This document shows, one piece after another, positions 25,488-33,664 of a stretch of 44,224 bases of DNA. The stretch covers positions 1 through 44,224 of the forward strand of contig DAOOVT010000007.1 in assembly GCA_035370405.1 (NCBI GenBank), read 5' to 3'. Position numbers and translations under genes: made by a program. This stretch comes from UBA5232 sp035370405 (GTDB taxonomy: Bacteria; Patescibacteriota; Dojkabacteria; SC72). The notes below the pieces were generated by a model. It worked only from the letters and a program-made list of their open reading frames with translations, was not told where the DNA came from and made no database searches. Each line of letters opens with the position of its first letter. The first letter of the stretch is position 1.

Positions 25488-25865
25488 ATGAACGATTTAA
25501 TAGCTGACCTATTAGCAAGAATACAAAATGGAATAATGAGAAAAAAGGATACTATTCTTGTTGTTAACACTAAAATGAATAAAGCAATATTAGAGGTGCT
25601 TAAAAATGAAAAAATGATTGATGACTATGAGGAAAAAGATGGCTGTATAGAGGTTAAGCTATCATATAAAAATAATGAACCAGTGATTACAAAATTGGTT
25701 AGAGTAAGCAAACCAGGACAGAGAATCTATGTGTCTAAGCAGGAGATTAAACCAGTAATGAACGGAAGAGGTATATCGATAATTAGTACATCGGAAGGAG
25801 TAATGTCAGGAGCTTTAGCCAAAAGTAGAAGTCTTGGTGGAGAATTAATATGTCAAGTTTGGTAA
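25488..25865 (+). CDS. rpsH: 30S ribosomal protein S8
   Basis: 125 residues, slightly short of the usual 130. Signatures are NDLIADLLARIQNG near the start, VTKLVRVSKPGQRIYV-like residues, and the conserved GRGISIISTSEGVMSGALAKSRSLGGELICQVW ending (in part). S8 binds helix 21 of 16S rRNA and represses the spc operon in other bacteria. The leader is A-rich without a Shine-Dalgarno sequence. Confidence 0.97.
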   Translation: MNDLIADLLARIQNGIMRKKDTILVVNTKMNKAILEVLKNEKMIDDYEEKDGCIEVKLSYKNNEPVITKLVRVSKPGQRIYVSKQEIKPVMNGRGISIISTSEGVMSGALAKSRSLGGELICQVW

Positions 25866-25869
25866 CTAA

Positions 25870-26412
25870 ATGTCTAGAATAGGATTAAATCCAATAAAAA
25901 TTGAAGAAGGTGTAGAAGTAGGAATAAATGATAACTGTGTTACAGTTAGTGGTCCTCTTGGAGAGTTGAAGATTAATCTTCCTGAGTGGATCTCATGTGA
26001 AATTGAAAATGGTGAAATTCTTGTCAAAAGAAATAATGATACTAAACAGGCAAAGTCTGATCATGGAACATACAGGATGATAATATATAATGCGATACAG
26101 GGTGTTAAAAATGGATTTGAGAGAAAATTAGAATTAGTTGGAGTTGGATACAGAGCTAGAATGGAAGGACAAACTTTGGTCATGAGCTTAGGATGGAATC
26201 ACCCAGTAAAAGTAAATCCAGTAGAAGGTATAACAATAGAGGTTCCAGAGGAGACAAAAATTGTAATAAAGGGGTATGACAAACAAAAAGTTGGAGAATT
26301 TGCTGCTGGTATAAGAGAAATGAGAAAACCTGAACCATATAAGGGGAAGGGTATAAGATATGAAGGAGAGTATGTTAGAAGAAAGAGTTCTAAATCTAGT
26401 GTAAAATCATAA
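25870..26412 (+). CDS. rplF: 50S ribosomal protein L6
   Basis: 180 residues with the two L6 domains. Signatures are MSRIGLNPIKIEEGVEV, VTVSGPLGELKINLP, ELVGVGYRARMEGQTLVMSLGWNHPV (in part), and REMRKPEPYKGKGIRYEGEYVRRK near the C-terminus. It sits near the factor-binding centre close to L7/L12. Four bases separate it from rpsH and one base from rplR. Confidence 0.97.
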   Translation: MSRIGLNPIKIEEGVEVGINDNCVTVSGPLGELKINLPEWISCEIENGEILVKRNNDTKQAKSDHGTYRMIIYNAIQGVKNGFERKLELVGVGYRARMEGQTLVMSLGWNHPVKVNPVEGITIEVPEETKIVIKGYDKQKVGEFAAGIREMRKPEPYKGKGIRYEGEYVRRKSSKSSVKS

Positions 26413-26413
26413 A

Positions 26414-26740
26414 ATGGCGAATTTAACTAAAAAAGAAAGAAGAATAAGAAGAAAAGCCCATATAAGAAAAAATGTAAGTGGGACATCTGAGAGACCAAGA
26501 GTATTTGTCTTCAAGAGTAATAGATACTTCTATGCTGGTATTGCAGATGATGAAAAAAACATAGTAATAAAGTCCTTCGTATCTAAGAAAAATGAAAAAG
26601 ACATCATGGAAATGACAAAAAAATTCGTAGATGAAGCTAAGAAATTTAATTCACTAGTATTTGATAGAAGCGGTTACAAGTACCATGGCTTGATACAAAA
26701 GTTTGTTGATGAATTAAGAAAAGAAGGTATTAAAATTTAG
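26414..26740 (+). CDS. rplR: 50S ribosomal protein L18
   Basis: 108 residues, short but within range. Signatures are RRKAHIRKNVSGTSERPRVFVFKSNRYFYAGI (in part), VFDRSGYKYHGLIQKFVDELRKEGI at the end. L18 brings 5S rRNA into the 50S subunit with L5. It is followed after nine bases by rpsE. Confidence 0.95.
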   Translation: MANLTKKERRIRRKAHIRKNVSGTSERPRVFVFKSNRYFYAGIADDEKNIVIKSFVSKKNEKDIMEMTKKFVDEAKKFNSLVFDRSGYKYHGLIQKFVDELRKEGIKI

Positions 26741-26749
26741 GGAAAAAAT

Positions 26750-27364
26750 ATGAAAGAAACAGACAAAAAATATAACAAAGAAAGAAAAATATTTGAAAAA
26801 AAATCTCTACCAATAAGAAGAGTTGCAAAAGTGACTAAAGGAGGGAAAAGATTAAGATTCAGTACCGTTGTAGTAGTCGGAGATAGGCATGGAACAGTAG
26901 GAGTAGCTTTAGGAAGAGGTGCTGATGTAAGAGGTGCTGTAGAACAAGGCGAAAGACTAGCCACAAAAAGAGCATCGAAGATTGAGCTAATAGGAGATAC
27001 CATTCCTCATGAAGTGACAATGAAATATGGTGCTGCTAAGGTCTTGCTTAGACCTGCTCGTCCAGGTACTGGTGTCATTGCTGGGTCTTCTGTAAGAACA
27101 GTGTTAGAAATGGCTGGTGTTGACAATGTATATGGGAAAATACTTGGAAGTTCTGATCCAAATAGTAATGCATACTGCACATATAGAGCTTTAAAATCAT
27201 TAAGAAGTGAAAGAGTTTTACAAAAGATGGAAAACATGAGAAGTAGGATACAATTGAAGGAACAAGCAGAAAAAGAGAAAAAGGAAAAAGAAGAGAAAAG
27301 GAGAAAATTATTGAAAAAAGAAAAAGGAAATCAGAGAAAAGCTAAAATGAATAAGAAGAAATAA
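26750..27364 (+). CDS. rpsE: 30S ribosomal protein S5 with Lys/Glu-rich tail
   Basis: 204 residues. The core has RVAKVTKGGKRLRFSTVVVVGD, VGVALGRGADVRGAVEQGE, PARPGTGVIAGSSVRTVLEMAGV and GSSDPNSNAYCTYRAL. About 35 C-terminal residues are almost entirely Lys/Glu (KEKKEKEEKRRKLLKKEK), longer than in typical S5. S5 guards decoding fidelity with S4. In most bacteria rpmD (L30) follows; here rplO overlaps the rpsE stop (TAATG), leaving no room for it. Confidence 0.96.
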   Translation: MKETDKKYNKERKIFEKKSLPIRRVAKVTKGGKRLRFSTVVVVGDRHGTVGVALGRGADVRGAVEQGERLATKRASKIELIGDTIPHEVTMKYGAAKVLLRPARPGTGVIAGSSVRTVLEMAGVDNVYGKILGSSDPNSNAYCTYRALKSLRSERVLQKMENMRSRIQLKEQAEKEKKEKEEKRRKLLKKEKGNQRKAKMNKKK

Positions 27365-27807
27365 TGAATCTTGAAAATATACCTAAAAGAAAAAATAGGA
27401 TGGAAAAAACCAAAAGGCTTGGTAGGGGTTATGGTTCTGGTGTTGGAGGTCATACAGTTGGAAGAGGAACAAAAGGACAGAAATCAAGGGCTGGTCATAA
27501 ATCGTTAGAGTTTTTTGAGGGTGGAAATGTTCCATTCTTTAGAAGAATGCCAAAATACAAAGGATTTAATAGAAAGTTTAAGAAAGAAGTTAGTGCTGTC
27601 AATTTAGAAACCTTAGAAAAATATTTCAATGAAGGAGATATAGTAAATATAGCTAACCTTAAGGAAAAAGGGATAGTAAAAAAGAATTCTGAAGAAGTAA
27701 AAATCTTAGGAAAGGGAGAACTAAATAAAAAGCTTACTATAGAGAATATGGCTATCTCAAAAAGTGCAGCTGAAAAGATAATGAAGGTTGGTGGAACAAT
27801 CAAATAG
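27364..27807 (+). CDS. rplO: 50S ribosomal protein L15
   Basis: 147 residues. The Gly-rich N-terminus GRGYGSGVGGHTVGRGTKGQKSRAG is clear (in part), then FEGGNVPFFRRMPKYKGF and the C-terminal NKKLTIENMAISKSAAEKI. L15 is a late-assembly 50S protein. The start ATG overlaps the rpsE stop by one base. secY begins 11 bases downstream, as in the classical spc operon. Confidence 0.96.
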   Translation: MNLENIPKRKNRMEKTKRLGRGYGSGVGGHTVGRGTKGQKSRAGHKSLEFFEGGNVPFFRRMPKYKGFNRKFKKEVSAVNLETLEKYFNEGDIVNIANLKEKGIVKKNSEEVKILGKGELNKKLTIENMAISKSAAEKIMKVGGTIK

Positions 27808-27818
27808 CCTGTATAAAA

Positions 27819-29084
27819 ATGGAGAAACTTTCAGAAAAACTCAAGTCTATTTGGAAAACAGAGGAGATTAGAAAGAAAATGATCTTCTCGCTGATGATTA
27901 TGGTTATATACAGGATACTTTCTGCTATCCCTGTATCAGGAATACCTGCAGATGCTATCAAACAGCTATTTGAGGGAACTGGTGTGGGAGAAGTTCTCTC
28001 TACAGTCTCTGGAGGTGTACTAGAAACGGCATCAATAGTGGCAATAGGACTAACACCATACATCAATTCATCAATAATATTCCAATTACTTGGAACTGTA
28101 ATTCCCAAATTAGAAGAATTAGGCAAAGAAGGACAAGAGGGAAGGAGAAAAATTTCAATGTATACAAGAATTGTGACTGTACCACTAGCTATCCTACAAT
28201 CATTTGTAATATATTCTTCTCTTCTTGCAATGGGATTAATACCGAAACTAGGAACACTAGAGCTAATAGGAATGTCTGCTACACTCACTGCAGGCTCTGT
28301 CGTCATGATGTGGTTTGGAGAATTGGTATCAGAAAGTGGTTTAGGTGGAGGCTCATCATACTTAATAATGCTTGGAATATTATCTGGTATTCCTGGAACA
28401 ATCAGGACTAATTTCCTAACAATGGATTCTATGCAAAAGGTAGTCTTTACAGTAATTTCATTGTTACTGGTAACATCAGTAGTATTCATCACACAGGCAG
28501 AAAGAAGAGTAAAAATACAATATTCAAGAAGAGTTCGTGCTGGTGGAGCAATGGAAAGCTATATCCCAATCAAACCTACACAATCTGGAGTTATGCCAGT
28601 AATATTTGCTATGGCATTCATCTCATTTCCTCAATTAATTGGAAAATTTCTGGTAAGTAAAAACTACAATCAATCCTTAACAGATTTCGTTGAGAAAATA
28701 CTGGAGTGGCTTGGTAACCCATACATATATAATTCACTAATATTTGTCTTAATTATAGCGTTCTCTTTTTTCTACCTGACAGTTGTGTTTAAAACTGATG
28801 AATTGGCAGAAAACTTACAAAAGCAGGGAGCATTTATACAAGGAATAAGGCCAGGGGAAAATACTTCTGAGTATCTCAGGAAAATAAGCTTCAGACTTAC
28901 TACAATAGGGGCAATATTCTTAGCAGTTTTGTCAATTCTTCCAGATATATTTGTTCAAATAGGATTGATCCCCCAATCTGTATTTTCTGGAACTGGTCTA
29001 CTCATAGTCGTTGGTGTTATTTTGGAAATAAAAAGACAGATAGAATCCATGATAACGGTTAGAAGTTACAATAAATACCTATAA
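27819..29084 (+). CDS. secY: protein translocase subunit SecY
   Basis: 421 residues with about ten transmembrane segments. Signatures are YRILSAIPVSGIP at TM1, VGLTPYINSSIIFQLL-like TM2 sequence (IALGLTPYI region), SGIPGTIRTNF, QAERRVKIQYSRRVRAGG (the C4 loop that contacts SecA and the ribosome), SYIPIKPTQSGVMPVIFAMA and GAFIQGIRPGENTSEYL. It is the channel of the general secretory pathway and would export the many signal-peptide proteins in this window. It follows rplO, as in most bacteria. Confidence 0.96.
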   Translation: MEKLSEKLKSIWKTEEIRKKMIFSLMIMVIYRILSAIPVSGIPADAIKQLFEGTGVGEVLSTVSGGVLETASIVAIGLTPYINSSIIFQLLGTVIPKLEELGKEGQEGRRKISMYTRIVTVPLAILQSFVIYSSLLAMGLIPKLGTLELIGMSATLTAGSVVMMWFGELVSESGLGGGSSYLIMLGILSGIPGTIRTNFLTMDSMQKVVFTVISLLLVTSVVFITQAERRVKIQYSRRVRAGGAMESYIPIKPTQSGVMPVIFAMAFISFPQLIGKFLVSKNYNQSLTDFVEKILEWLGNPYIYNSLIFVLIIAFSFFYLTVVFKTDELAENLQKQGAFIQGIRPGENTSEYLRKISFRLTTIGAIFLAVLSILPDIFVQIGLIPQSVFSGTGLLIVVGVILEIKRQIESMITVRSYNKYL

Positions 29085-29113
29085 TATCTCCTAATTTTAG
29101 TTGAAAAATTCCT

Positions 29114-29761
29114 ATGATGACATTACTATTCCATGGTCCATCTGGAAGTGGGAAAGATACTCAAGCCGAACTTCTTGTTGAAAAGTACAATTTTGAAAAT
29201 ATTGGAACTGGAGAAATGATACGTAAAATGGTTAAAGAAGGTAAAGAAGAAGCCTTAAAAGCGAATGAATATGTAAAAATGGGGAAGTTTGTTCCAGATG
29301 AAATTATATACAGTATGCTCCCAGAATGGGTTGATAATTATGATAAGAACAAAAACTGGATATTTGTATCAGTAGTTAGAAGTGCAAACCAGATTAAGCT
29401 ATTTGATAACCTTCTTGAACAAAAAGGGAGAAAATTGGATAAATTCATTCACTTCAAATTAGATGAAAAGAGTGCAATTGAAAGAATGTCTCTTCGTAAG
29501 TATTGTCCAAAATGTGGAGCTACATACCATGATAAATACAAGCCTGAGGAAAAAAGCGGTATTTGTTCCAAATGTGGTGCAAATTTAGTAAGAAGGGAAG
29601 ATGATGAACCTGAGAAAATAAAAGAAAGACTTCTAGAATATAACAGAACGATAGAACCAATACTTGATGCTTATAGAAAAAGAGGAATTTTAATTGAAAT
29701 AGACGCTTCACCATCAATTGAGGACATACATAAAGAAGTTGTTAAGAAATTGAACTTGTAA
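29114..29761 (+). CDS. adk: adenylate kinase with zinc-binding lid
   Basis: About 215 residues; two adjacent ATGs (29114 and 29117) are both possible starts. It interconverts AMP, ADP and ATP. The P-loop is GPSGSGKDTQ, the NMP-binding part has IGTGEMIRKMVKEGKE and FVPDEIIYSML, and the lid has two CxxC pairs (CPKCGATYHD and CSKCGANL) for zinc. The usual DGFPRTxxQ motif reads VSVVRSANQ: the Arg and Gln are kept but GFP is lost. Its place after secY is standard; map, which usually follows, is absent. A weaker alternative is a related NMP kinase. Confidence 0.85.
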   Translation: MMTLLFHGPSGSGKDTQAELLVEKYNFENIGTGEMIRKMVKEGKEEALKANEYVKMGKFVPDEIIYSMLPEWVDNYDKNKNWIFVSVVRSANQIKLFDNLLEQKGRKLDKFIHFKLDEKSAIERMSLRKYCPKCGATYHDKYKPEEKSGICSKCGANLVRREDDEPEKIKERLLEYNRTIEPILDAYRKRGILIEIDASPSIEDIHKEVVKKLNL

Positions 29762-29833
29762 ATGTGTATAATTTTTGTTATCCTCTGCATGTTCTTTTTC
29801 GTGATGCTGATAAGTGTTAAATTAAGATCTTTG

Positions 29834-29862
29834 TTGAATTAGTACTACTCTTCTGGTATAAT
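29834..29862 (+). promoter_or_regulatory. promoter of infA
   Basis: A -35 TTGAAT (29834-29839), a 17-base spacer and an extended -10 TGGTATAAT (29854-29862). The predicted start near 29869 gives a leader of about 30 bases before infA, which includes an unusually strong Shine-Dalgarno sequence. Confidence 0.7.
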
Positions 29863-29878
29863 CCGGAAGGTTTTAAGT

Positions 29879-29886
29879 AAAGGAGG
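29879..29886 (+). promoter_or_regulatory. strong Shine-Dalgarno sequence of infA
   Basis: AAAGGAGG matches the anti-Shine-Dalgarno consensus perfectly but lies 13 bases before the infA ATG, further than the usual 5-9. Apart from the HU gene, the other genes in the window lack such a sequence. Confidence 0.7.
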
Positions 29887-29899
29887 CATTAAATAAACT

Positions 29900-30127
29900 A
29901 TGAATGACAGTAAAAAAGTTTTCGAATTTGATGGAGTAGTAAAAGAATGCCTTCCTAATACCCAATTTGTTGTTGAGATCGATGTAAATGGATCTAAGCA
30001 CCAAGTTGTTGGGTATCTCTCGGGAAAGATGAGAATGCACTACATTCGAATATTAGAGGGAGACAAGGTTAAAATAGAAATGACTCCCTATGATAAAGAA
30101 ATGGGGAGAATAACATATAGACTTTAA
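29900..30127 (+). CDS. infA: translation initiation factor IF-1
   Basis: 75 residues, a single S1/OB-fold domain: FEFDGVVKECLPNTQFVVEI, then VVGYLSGKMRMHYIRILEGDKVKIEMTPYD (in part) and GRITYRL. IF-1 binds the A site of the 30S during initiation. It has its own promoter and one of only two consensus Shine-Dalgarno sequences seen here, so it may be expressed apart from the upstream spc genes. It is followed five bases later by rpmJ. Confidence 0.96.
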   Translation: MNDSKKVFEFDGVVKECLPNTQFVVEIDVNGSKHQVVGYLSGKMRMHYIRILEGDKVKIEMTPYDKEMGRITYRL

Positions 30128-30132
30128 TAAAA

Positions 30133-30249
30133 ATGAAAGTAAGAGCTTCAGTAAAAAAAAGATGTCCTGATTGTTATGTGGTAAAAAGAAAATCAAGAGT
30201 TTATGTCTACTGTAAGAAAAATCCTAAACATAAACAAAGACAGGGTTAG
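30133..30249 (+). CDS. rpmJ: 50S ribosomal protein L36
   Basis: A 38-residue gene found by reading between infA and rpsM: MKVRASVKKRCPDCYVVKRK, then SRVYVYCKKNPKHKQRQG. The zinc ligands C11, C14, C27 and H33 are all present, so this is the zinc-binding C+ form. The length and position (infA-rpmJ-rpsM) are standard. The leader is A-rich with no Shine-Dalgarno sequence. Confidence 0.97.
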   Translation: MKVRASVKKRCPDCYVVKRKSRVYVYCKKNPKHKQRQG

Positions 30250-30275
30250 TTTTAATTAATTTATTTGTTTTTAAA

Positions 30276-30659
30276 ATGGCAAGAGTCGCAGGAGTTGAAA
30301 TACCAAATGACAAAAAAGTATGGGTTTCGTTGATGAGCATATATGGAGTAGGTGAAGTGAGTGCTAAGAAAATTTGTGAGAAAAGTGGTGTTAACAAAGA
30401 TTTACTTGTGAAAGATTTGTCTGAAACTGAATTGGATAAAATAAGAAAAGTAATAGAAGCAGATTTTGTTGTTGAGGGTGAATTAAGACAGGATACATTT
30501 AGAAATATCAAAAGACTAAAGGATATTAGAGCATATAGAGGAATTAGGCATAAGCTAGGTCTTCCTGTGAGAGGACAAAGAACAAGACATAATGCAAGAA
30601 CAAGGAAGGGAAAGAGTAGGCCTGTAGGTGGCTTAAAGAGAACTTTAGATAAAACATAG
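30276..30659 (+). CDS. rpsM: 30S ribosomal protein S13
   Basis: 127 residues. Signatures are ARVAGVEIPNDKKVWVSLMSIYGVG, the helix-hairpin-helix region, RLKDIRAYRGIRHKLGLPVRGQRTRHNARTRKG (in part). S13 contacts the P-site tRNA and bridges to the 50S. First of the alpha-operon set rpsM-rpsK-rpsD-rpoA-rplQ; no separate promoter was found in the 26-base gap before it. Confidence 0.97.
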   Translation: MARVAGVEIPNDKKVWVSLMSIYGVGEVSAKKICEKSGVNKDLLVKDLSETELDKIRKVIEADFVVEGELRQDTFRNIKRLKDIRAYRGIRHKLGLPVRGQRTRHNARTRKGKSRPVGGLKRTLDKT

Positions 30660-30672
30660 TATATATAAAAGT

Positions 30673-31068
30673 ATGGCAGAAACTGTAAAAAGTAAAAAAA
30701 CAAAGACTGTGAAAAAAAATGTTCAGAGTGGTATTGTTACCATTCAATCTACTTTTAATAATACAATAATTACTATAGCTGATGAAAATGGAGAGGTTCT
30801 AGGTCAAGGAAGTCCATCAAGAATTGGATTCAAGGGTGCTAAGAGAGGTACAGCCTATGCAGCGACAAAGGCAGCTTCTGATGTTACTGAAAAAGTGATA
30901 AAGAAATATGGTCTACGGGAAGTTAAGGTTATACTCAAAGGCCCAGGAGCTGGAAGAAATGCTGCAGTTAAAGGATTGGATTCTGCTGGGTTAAAGATAA
31001 CTATGCTAGTTGATAAAACACCGATTCCACACAATGGGTGTAGAGCAAGAAAAGCTCCAAGAAAATAG
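30673..31068 (+). CDS. rpsK: 30S ribosomal protein S11
   Basis: 131 residues. A Lys-rich N-terminus precedes the core: GIVTIQSTFNNTIITIADENG (in part), KGAKRGTAYAATKAA, VKGPGAGRNAAVKGL-like residues, KTPIPHNGCRARKAPRK at the end. S11 lies in the 30S platform near the mRNA exit. Thirteen bases separate it from rpsM. Confidence 0.97.
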   Translation: MAETVKSKKTKTVKKNVQSGIVTIQSTFNNTIITIADENGEVLGQGSPSRIGFKGAKRGTAYAATKAASDVTEKVIKKYGLREVKVILKGPGAGRNAAVKGLDSAGLKITMLVDKTPIPHNGCRARKAPRK

Positions 31069-31089
31069 TTAACATATATATTTTAAGTA

Positions 31090-31701
31090 ATGGGAAGATA
31101 TACTGGACCAAAAGAAAAATTAAGCCGAAGAGAGGGAGTAAATCTTCACTTAAAGGGTGCAAGATCTTTTTCGGAGAAAAATGGACTTCAGAGGAAGCCT
31201 TTTGCACCTGGGCAACATGGAAACAAACGAAGAGCAAGACTTTCAAACTATGGATTCCAACTTAGGGAAAAACAGAAGGTAAAAAGAATATATGGTTTGA
31301 GAGAAAAGCAAATGCATTCAATATATCAAGAGGCTGATAGGAGATCTAAAACGAGAAATACAGACAAAGGGCTTGAATTCTTAAGACTTTTAGAACTCAG
31401 ACTAGATAATGTTTTGTATTTAGCTGGACTTGCCCCATCGAGAGCTTCTGCTAGGCAGTATGTGGTGCATGGTCATGTTAAAGTTAATGGAAAAAAGCTA
31501 TCTATTCCATCATATGAACTCTCTGAAAATGATTCGGTAGAGCTAACGAAAGCTAAACTTGCTCCATCTGAGAAGTTTTTTGAATCTCCATCATGGATTG
31601 AAAGAAGCGGAGAATCATGTCGAGTCATACGAATGCCAATAAGAGATGAGATTGATGAAGGAATAAAAGAGAACCTAATAATTGAGTTCTACTCTAGATA
31701 A
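31090..31701 (+). CDS. rpsD: 30S ribosomal protein S4
   Basis: 203 residues. MGRYTGPKEKLSRREGVNL at the start, KPFAPGQHGNKRRARLSNYG, QLREKQKVKRIYGLREKQ, the S4 RNA-binding domain LDNVLYLAGLAPSRASARQYVVHGHVKVNGKK (in part), and IREFYSR-like ending IIEFYSR. No zinc-binding Cys cluster is present, so this is the Cys-lacking form. It is a primary 16S binder and, in other bacteria, the repressor of the alpha operon. Confidence 0.97.
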   Translation: MGRYTGPKEKLSRREGVNLHLKGARSFSEKNGLQRKPFAPGQHGNKRRARLSNYGFQLREKQKVKRIYGLREKQMHSIYQEADRRSKTRNTDKGLEFLRLLELRLDNVLYLAGLAPSRASARQYVVHGHVKVNGKKLSIPSYELSENDSVELTKAKLAPSEKFFESPSWIERSGESCRVIRMPIRDEIDEGIKENLIIEFYSR

Positions 31702-31722
31702 TTTTTGTTATTTATTTTACTA

Positions 31723-32688
31723 ATGGAAGCATTTAAGGATATAAAAGTTACCATAAAAGAAGAAAAAGATAACTACGGACTTTTCTTAATTTCTCCATTG
31801 CCTAGAGGTTATGGTAATACACTAGGTAATGCTCTCAGAAGAATTCTGTACTCTAGTTTAAAGGGAACTGGGATAACTAGTGTAAAAATAAAAGGATTAG
31901 ACCACGAATATACTACAGTGGATGGTGTGATGGAGAATGTTGTCGACATCATAATGAATCTAAAACAAGTAAAATTCAAAACATCCTCTGATGACTCTTT
32001 TGTATGCAAAATTAAAGCAAAAGGAAAGAAGGAGGTTACTGCTGGGGATATTGAGACATCTGGAGATTTAGAAGTTGTGAATAAAGATGCACACATAGCT
32101 ACCTTAACAGATGCTTCATCATCTTTAGAAATAGAACTTAAGGTAGAATCAGGAATTGGGTATAAAAATGTTGATGATTCAGAAAGGAAAGAAATTGGAT
32201 TAGTTCCAATCGATTGTGACTTCTCCCCTATTAAAAGAGTAAGCTTAAGTGTAGAACAAGCAAGAAAAGGTCAAGAAACAGACCTAGATGCTGTTCTCAT
32301 TGGAGTTTTAACAAATGGAGGAATATCACCAAAAGATGCACTTTTAGAATCATCTAAGATACTTCAGGAATTTGCAGGGAAAGTGATGGTTGCGATGGGT
32401 ATGGCGAAGGAAGAAGTACTTGCTCTTGAGGAAGAAGCTAATACAGTAGAAGTTGAAGAAAACAAAGAACAACCTTCTGAGAATGATGAAATAGGTAGCT
32501 GGAAAATAGAGGACCTTCCAATTTCAAAAAGATCAAAAACTGGGCTTTTGGCAGGTGGATTTAAAACAGTAGCAGACCTTAGGGGTACTACTGCAACTGA
32601 ACTTCTAAGTTTACCTGGGTTTGGGAATAAGTCACTTAATGAAATTTTGGAATTACTTACTGATTATGGTATTAATATTAAAGGTTAA
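31723..32688 (+). CDS. rpoA: DNA-directed RNA polymerase subunit alpha
   Basis: 321 residues from the ATG at 31723; the frame opens with a TTG at 31705, but the added residues do not match the family. The N-terminal dimerisation domain has PLPRGYGNTLGNALRRILYSSLKGTGITSVKI (in part) and VEQARKGQETDLDAVLI. An acidic linker (about 235-260) leads to the C-terminal domain with DLPISKRSKTGLLAGGFKTVADL and LPGFGNKSLNEI, which contacts UP elements and activators. Its place between rpsD and rplQ is canonical. Confidence 0.96.
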   Translation: MEAFKDIKVTIKEEKDNYGLFLISPLPRGYGNTLGNALRRILYSSLKGTGITSVKIKGLDHEYTTVDGVMENVVDIIMNLKQVKFKTSSDDSFVCKIKAKGKKEVTAGDIETSGDLEVVNKDAHIATLTDASSSLEIELKVESGIGYKNVDDSERKEIGLVPIDCDFSPIKRVSLSVEQARKGQETDLDAVLIGVLTNGGISPKDALLESSKILQEFAGKVMVAMGMAKEEVLALEEEANTVEVEENKEQPSENDEIGSWKIEDLPISKRSKTGLLAGGFKTVADLRGTTATELLSLPGFGNKSLNEILELLTDYGINIKG

Positions 32689-32694
32689 AAGATA

Positions 32695-33198
32695 ATGTAC
32701 AAGAGAGTTAAGAAAGCAAAATTAGGAAGGACGCAATCACATAGGAATTCTCTAAGGAGGAATCTTTTGAGGTCTCTATTTACACACAACAGTGTTGTTA
32801 CAACGAGTCCTAAAGCAAAAGTACTAAAACAAGATGCTTCTTCATTGATAGCAAAGGGAATCTCTAAAGGTCAATCATTAGAATTTAGAAGGGAATTAGG
32901 TGATATTTTAGGTAGTGATGTGGCTGTAAAGAAGTTCTATGAATACATTAAGAAGGAAGGTGTTGGTGTAGTTATAACAAAAGTTGGGTTTAGATCTGGT
33001 GATAACGCTGAAAAATCTAGAGTTATCTTAAAAGGAACTGAGAAAAAGAAAGTTGTTAAGAAGGATAAAAATGTTGAAGAGAAGAAGAAAATTGTCACAA
33101 AGATTGGGAAAAATACAAATCTAAAAGATGAGAAAAGGATTGACAAAACAGCAGTTGTAAAAAAAGAACAAAGAGCTAATACTAGATCTGGACTTTAA
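32695..33198 (+). CDS. rplQ: 50S ribosomal protein L17 with basic tail
   Basis: 167 residues, of which about 115 form the L17 core: KLGRTQSHRNSLRRNLLRSLF, TTSPKAKVLKQDASSLI and GVGVVITKVGFRSGDNAEKSRVIL (in part). The last 50 residues are Lys/Glu/Val-rich low-complexity sequence, similar in style to the tails of L24 and S5 here. L17 lies near the tunnel exit. It is followed after 20 bases by rplM. Confidence 0.93.
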   Translation: MYKRVKKAKLGRTQSHRNSLRRNLLRSLFTHNSVVTTSPKAKVLKQDASSLIAKGISKGQSLEFRRELGDILGSDVAVKKFYEYIKKEGVGVVITKVGFRSGDNAEKSRVILKGTEKKKVVKKDKNVEEKKKIVTKIGKNTNLKDEKRIDKTAVVKKEQRANTRSGL

Positions 33199-33218
33199 TT
33201 AAATAATAGGAAAAGATA

Positions 33219-33653
33219 ATGAAGTACAAAACAATTTGGACAAAACAAGAAGATATCGTAAGAAAGTGGTATGTTGTGGATGTTAAGGATCAAATACTTG
33301 GCAGAACTGCTACCAAAATAGCTTCCTTACTGATTGGAAAAGAGAAACCTGAAATAGTTCCAGGGGTAGATTGTGGAGACTATGTCATAGTCATAAATAG
33401 TGATGATGTAAAACTTACTCGAGGAAAGGAAACAAAGAAAGTATATTTTAGGCATTCTACGTATCCAGGGGGAGCTAAAGAAACACGCTTTGATGAGCAA
33501 ATGAAAAAGGATTCTCGAAAAGTTATTACTGATGCGGTAAAAAATATGCTTCCAAACAATAAGCTGAGAGACAAGAGACTTGCAAGATTGTTTGTGTATA
33601 GGAATTCGGAGCATAAGCATGCAGCACAAAAACCTGAAGTTATTAAATTGTAA
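33219..33653 (+). CDS. rplM: 50S ribosomal protein L13
   Basis: 144 residues, standard. Signatures are KWYVVDVKDQILGRTATKIASLLIGK (in part), DYVIVINSDDVKLTRGKETKKVYFRHSTYPGG (in part), and AVKNMLPNNKLRDKRLARLFVY. L13 is an early 50S assembly protein. The rplM-rpsI pair directly follows the alpha operon, as in many bacteria. The leader has at most a weak AGGA. Confidence 0.97.
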   Translation: MKYKTIWTKQEDIVRKWYVVDVKDQILGRTATKIASLLIGKEKPEIVPGVDCGDYVIVINSDDVKLTRGKETKKVYFRHSTYPGGAKETRFDEQMKKDSRKVITDAVKNMLPNNKLRDKRLARLFVYRNSEHKHAAQKPEVIKL

Positions 33654-33664
33654 TATTTTAAACG

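Noticed and set aside
27800..28492. A 230-codon minus-strand frame opposite secY
   Set aside because: It has no recognisable family and lies wholly within a confidently identified gene, so it is a shadow.
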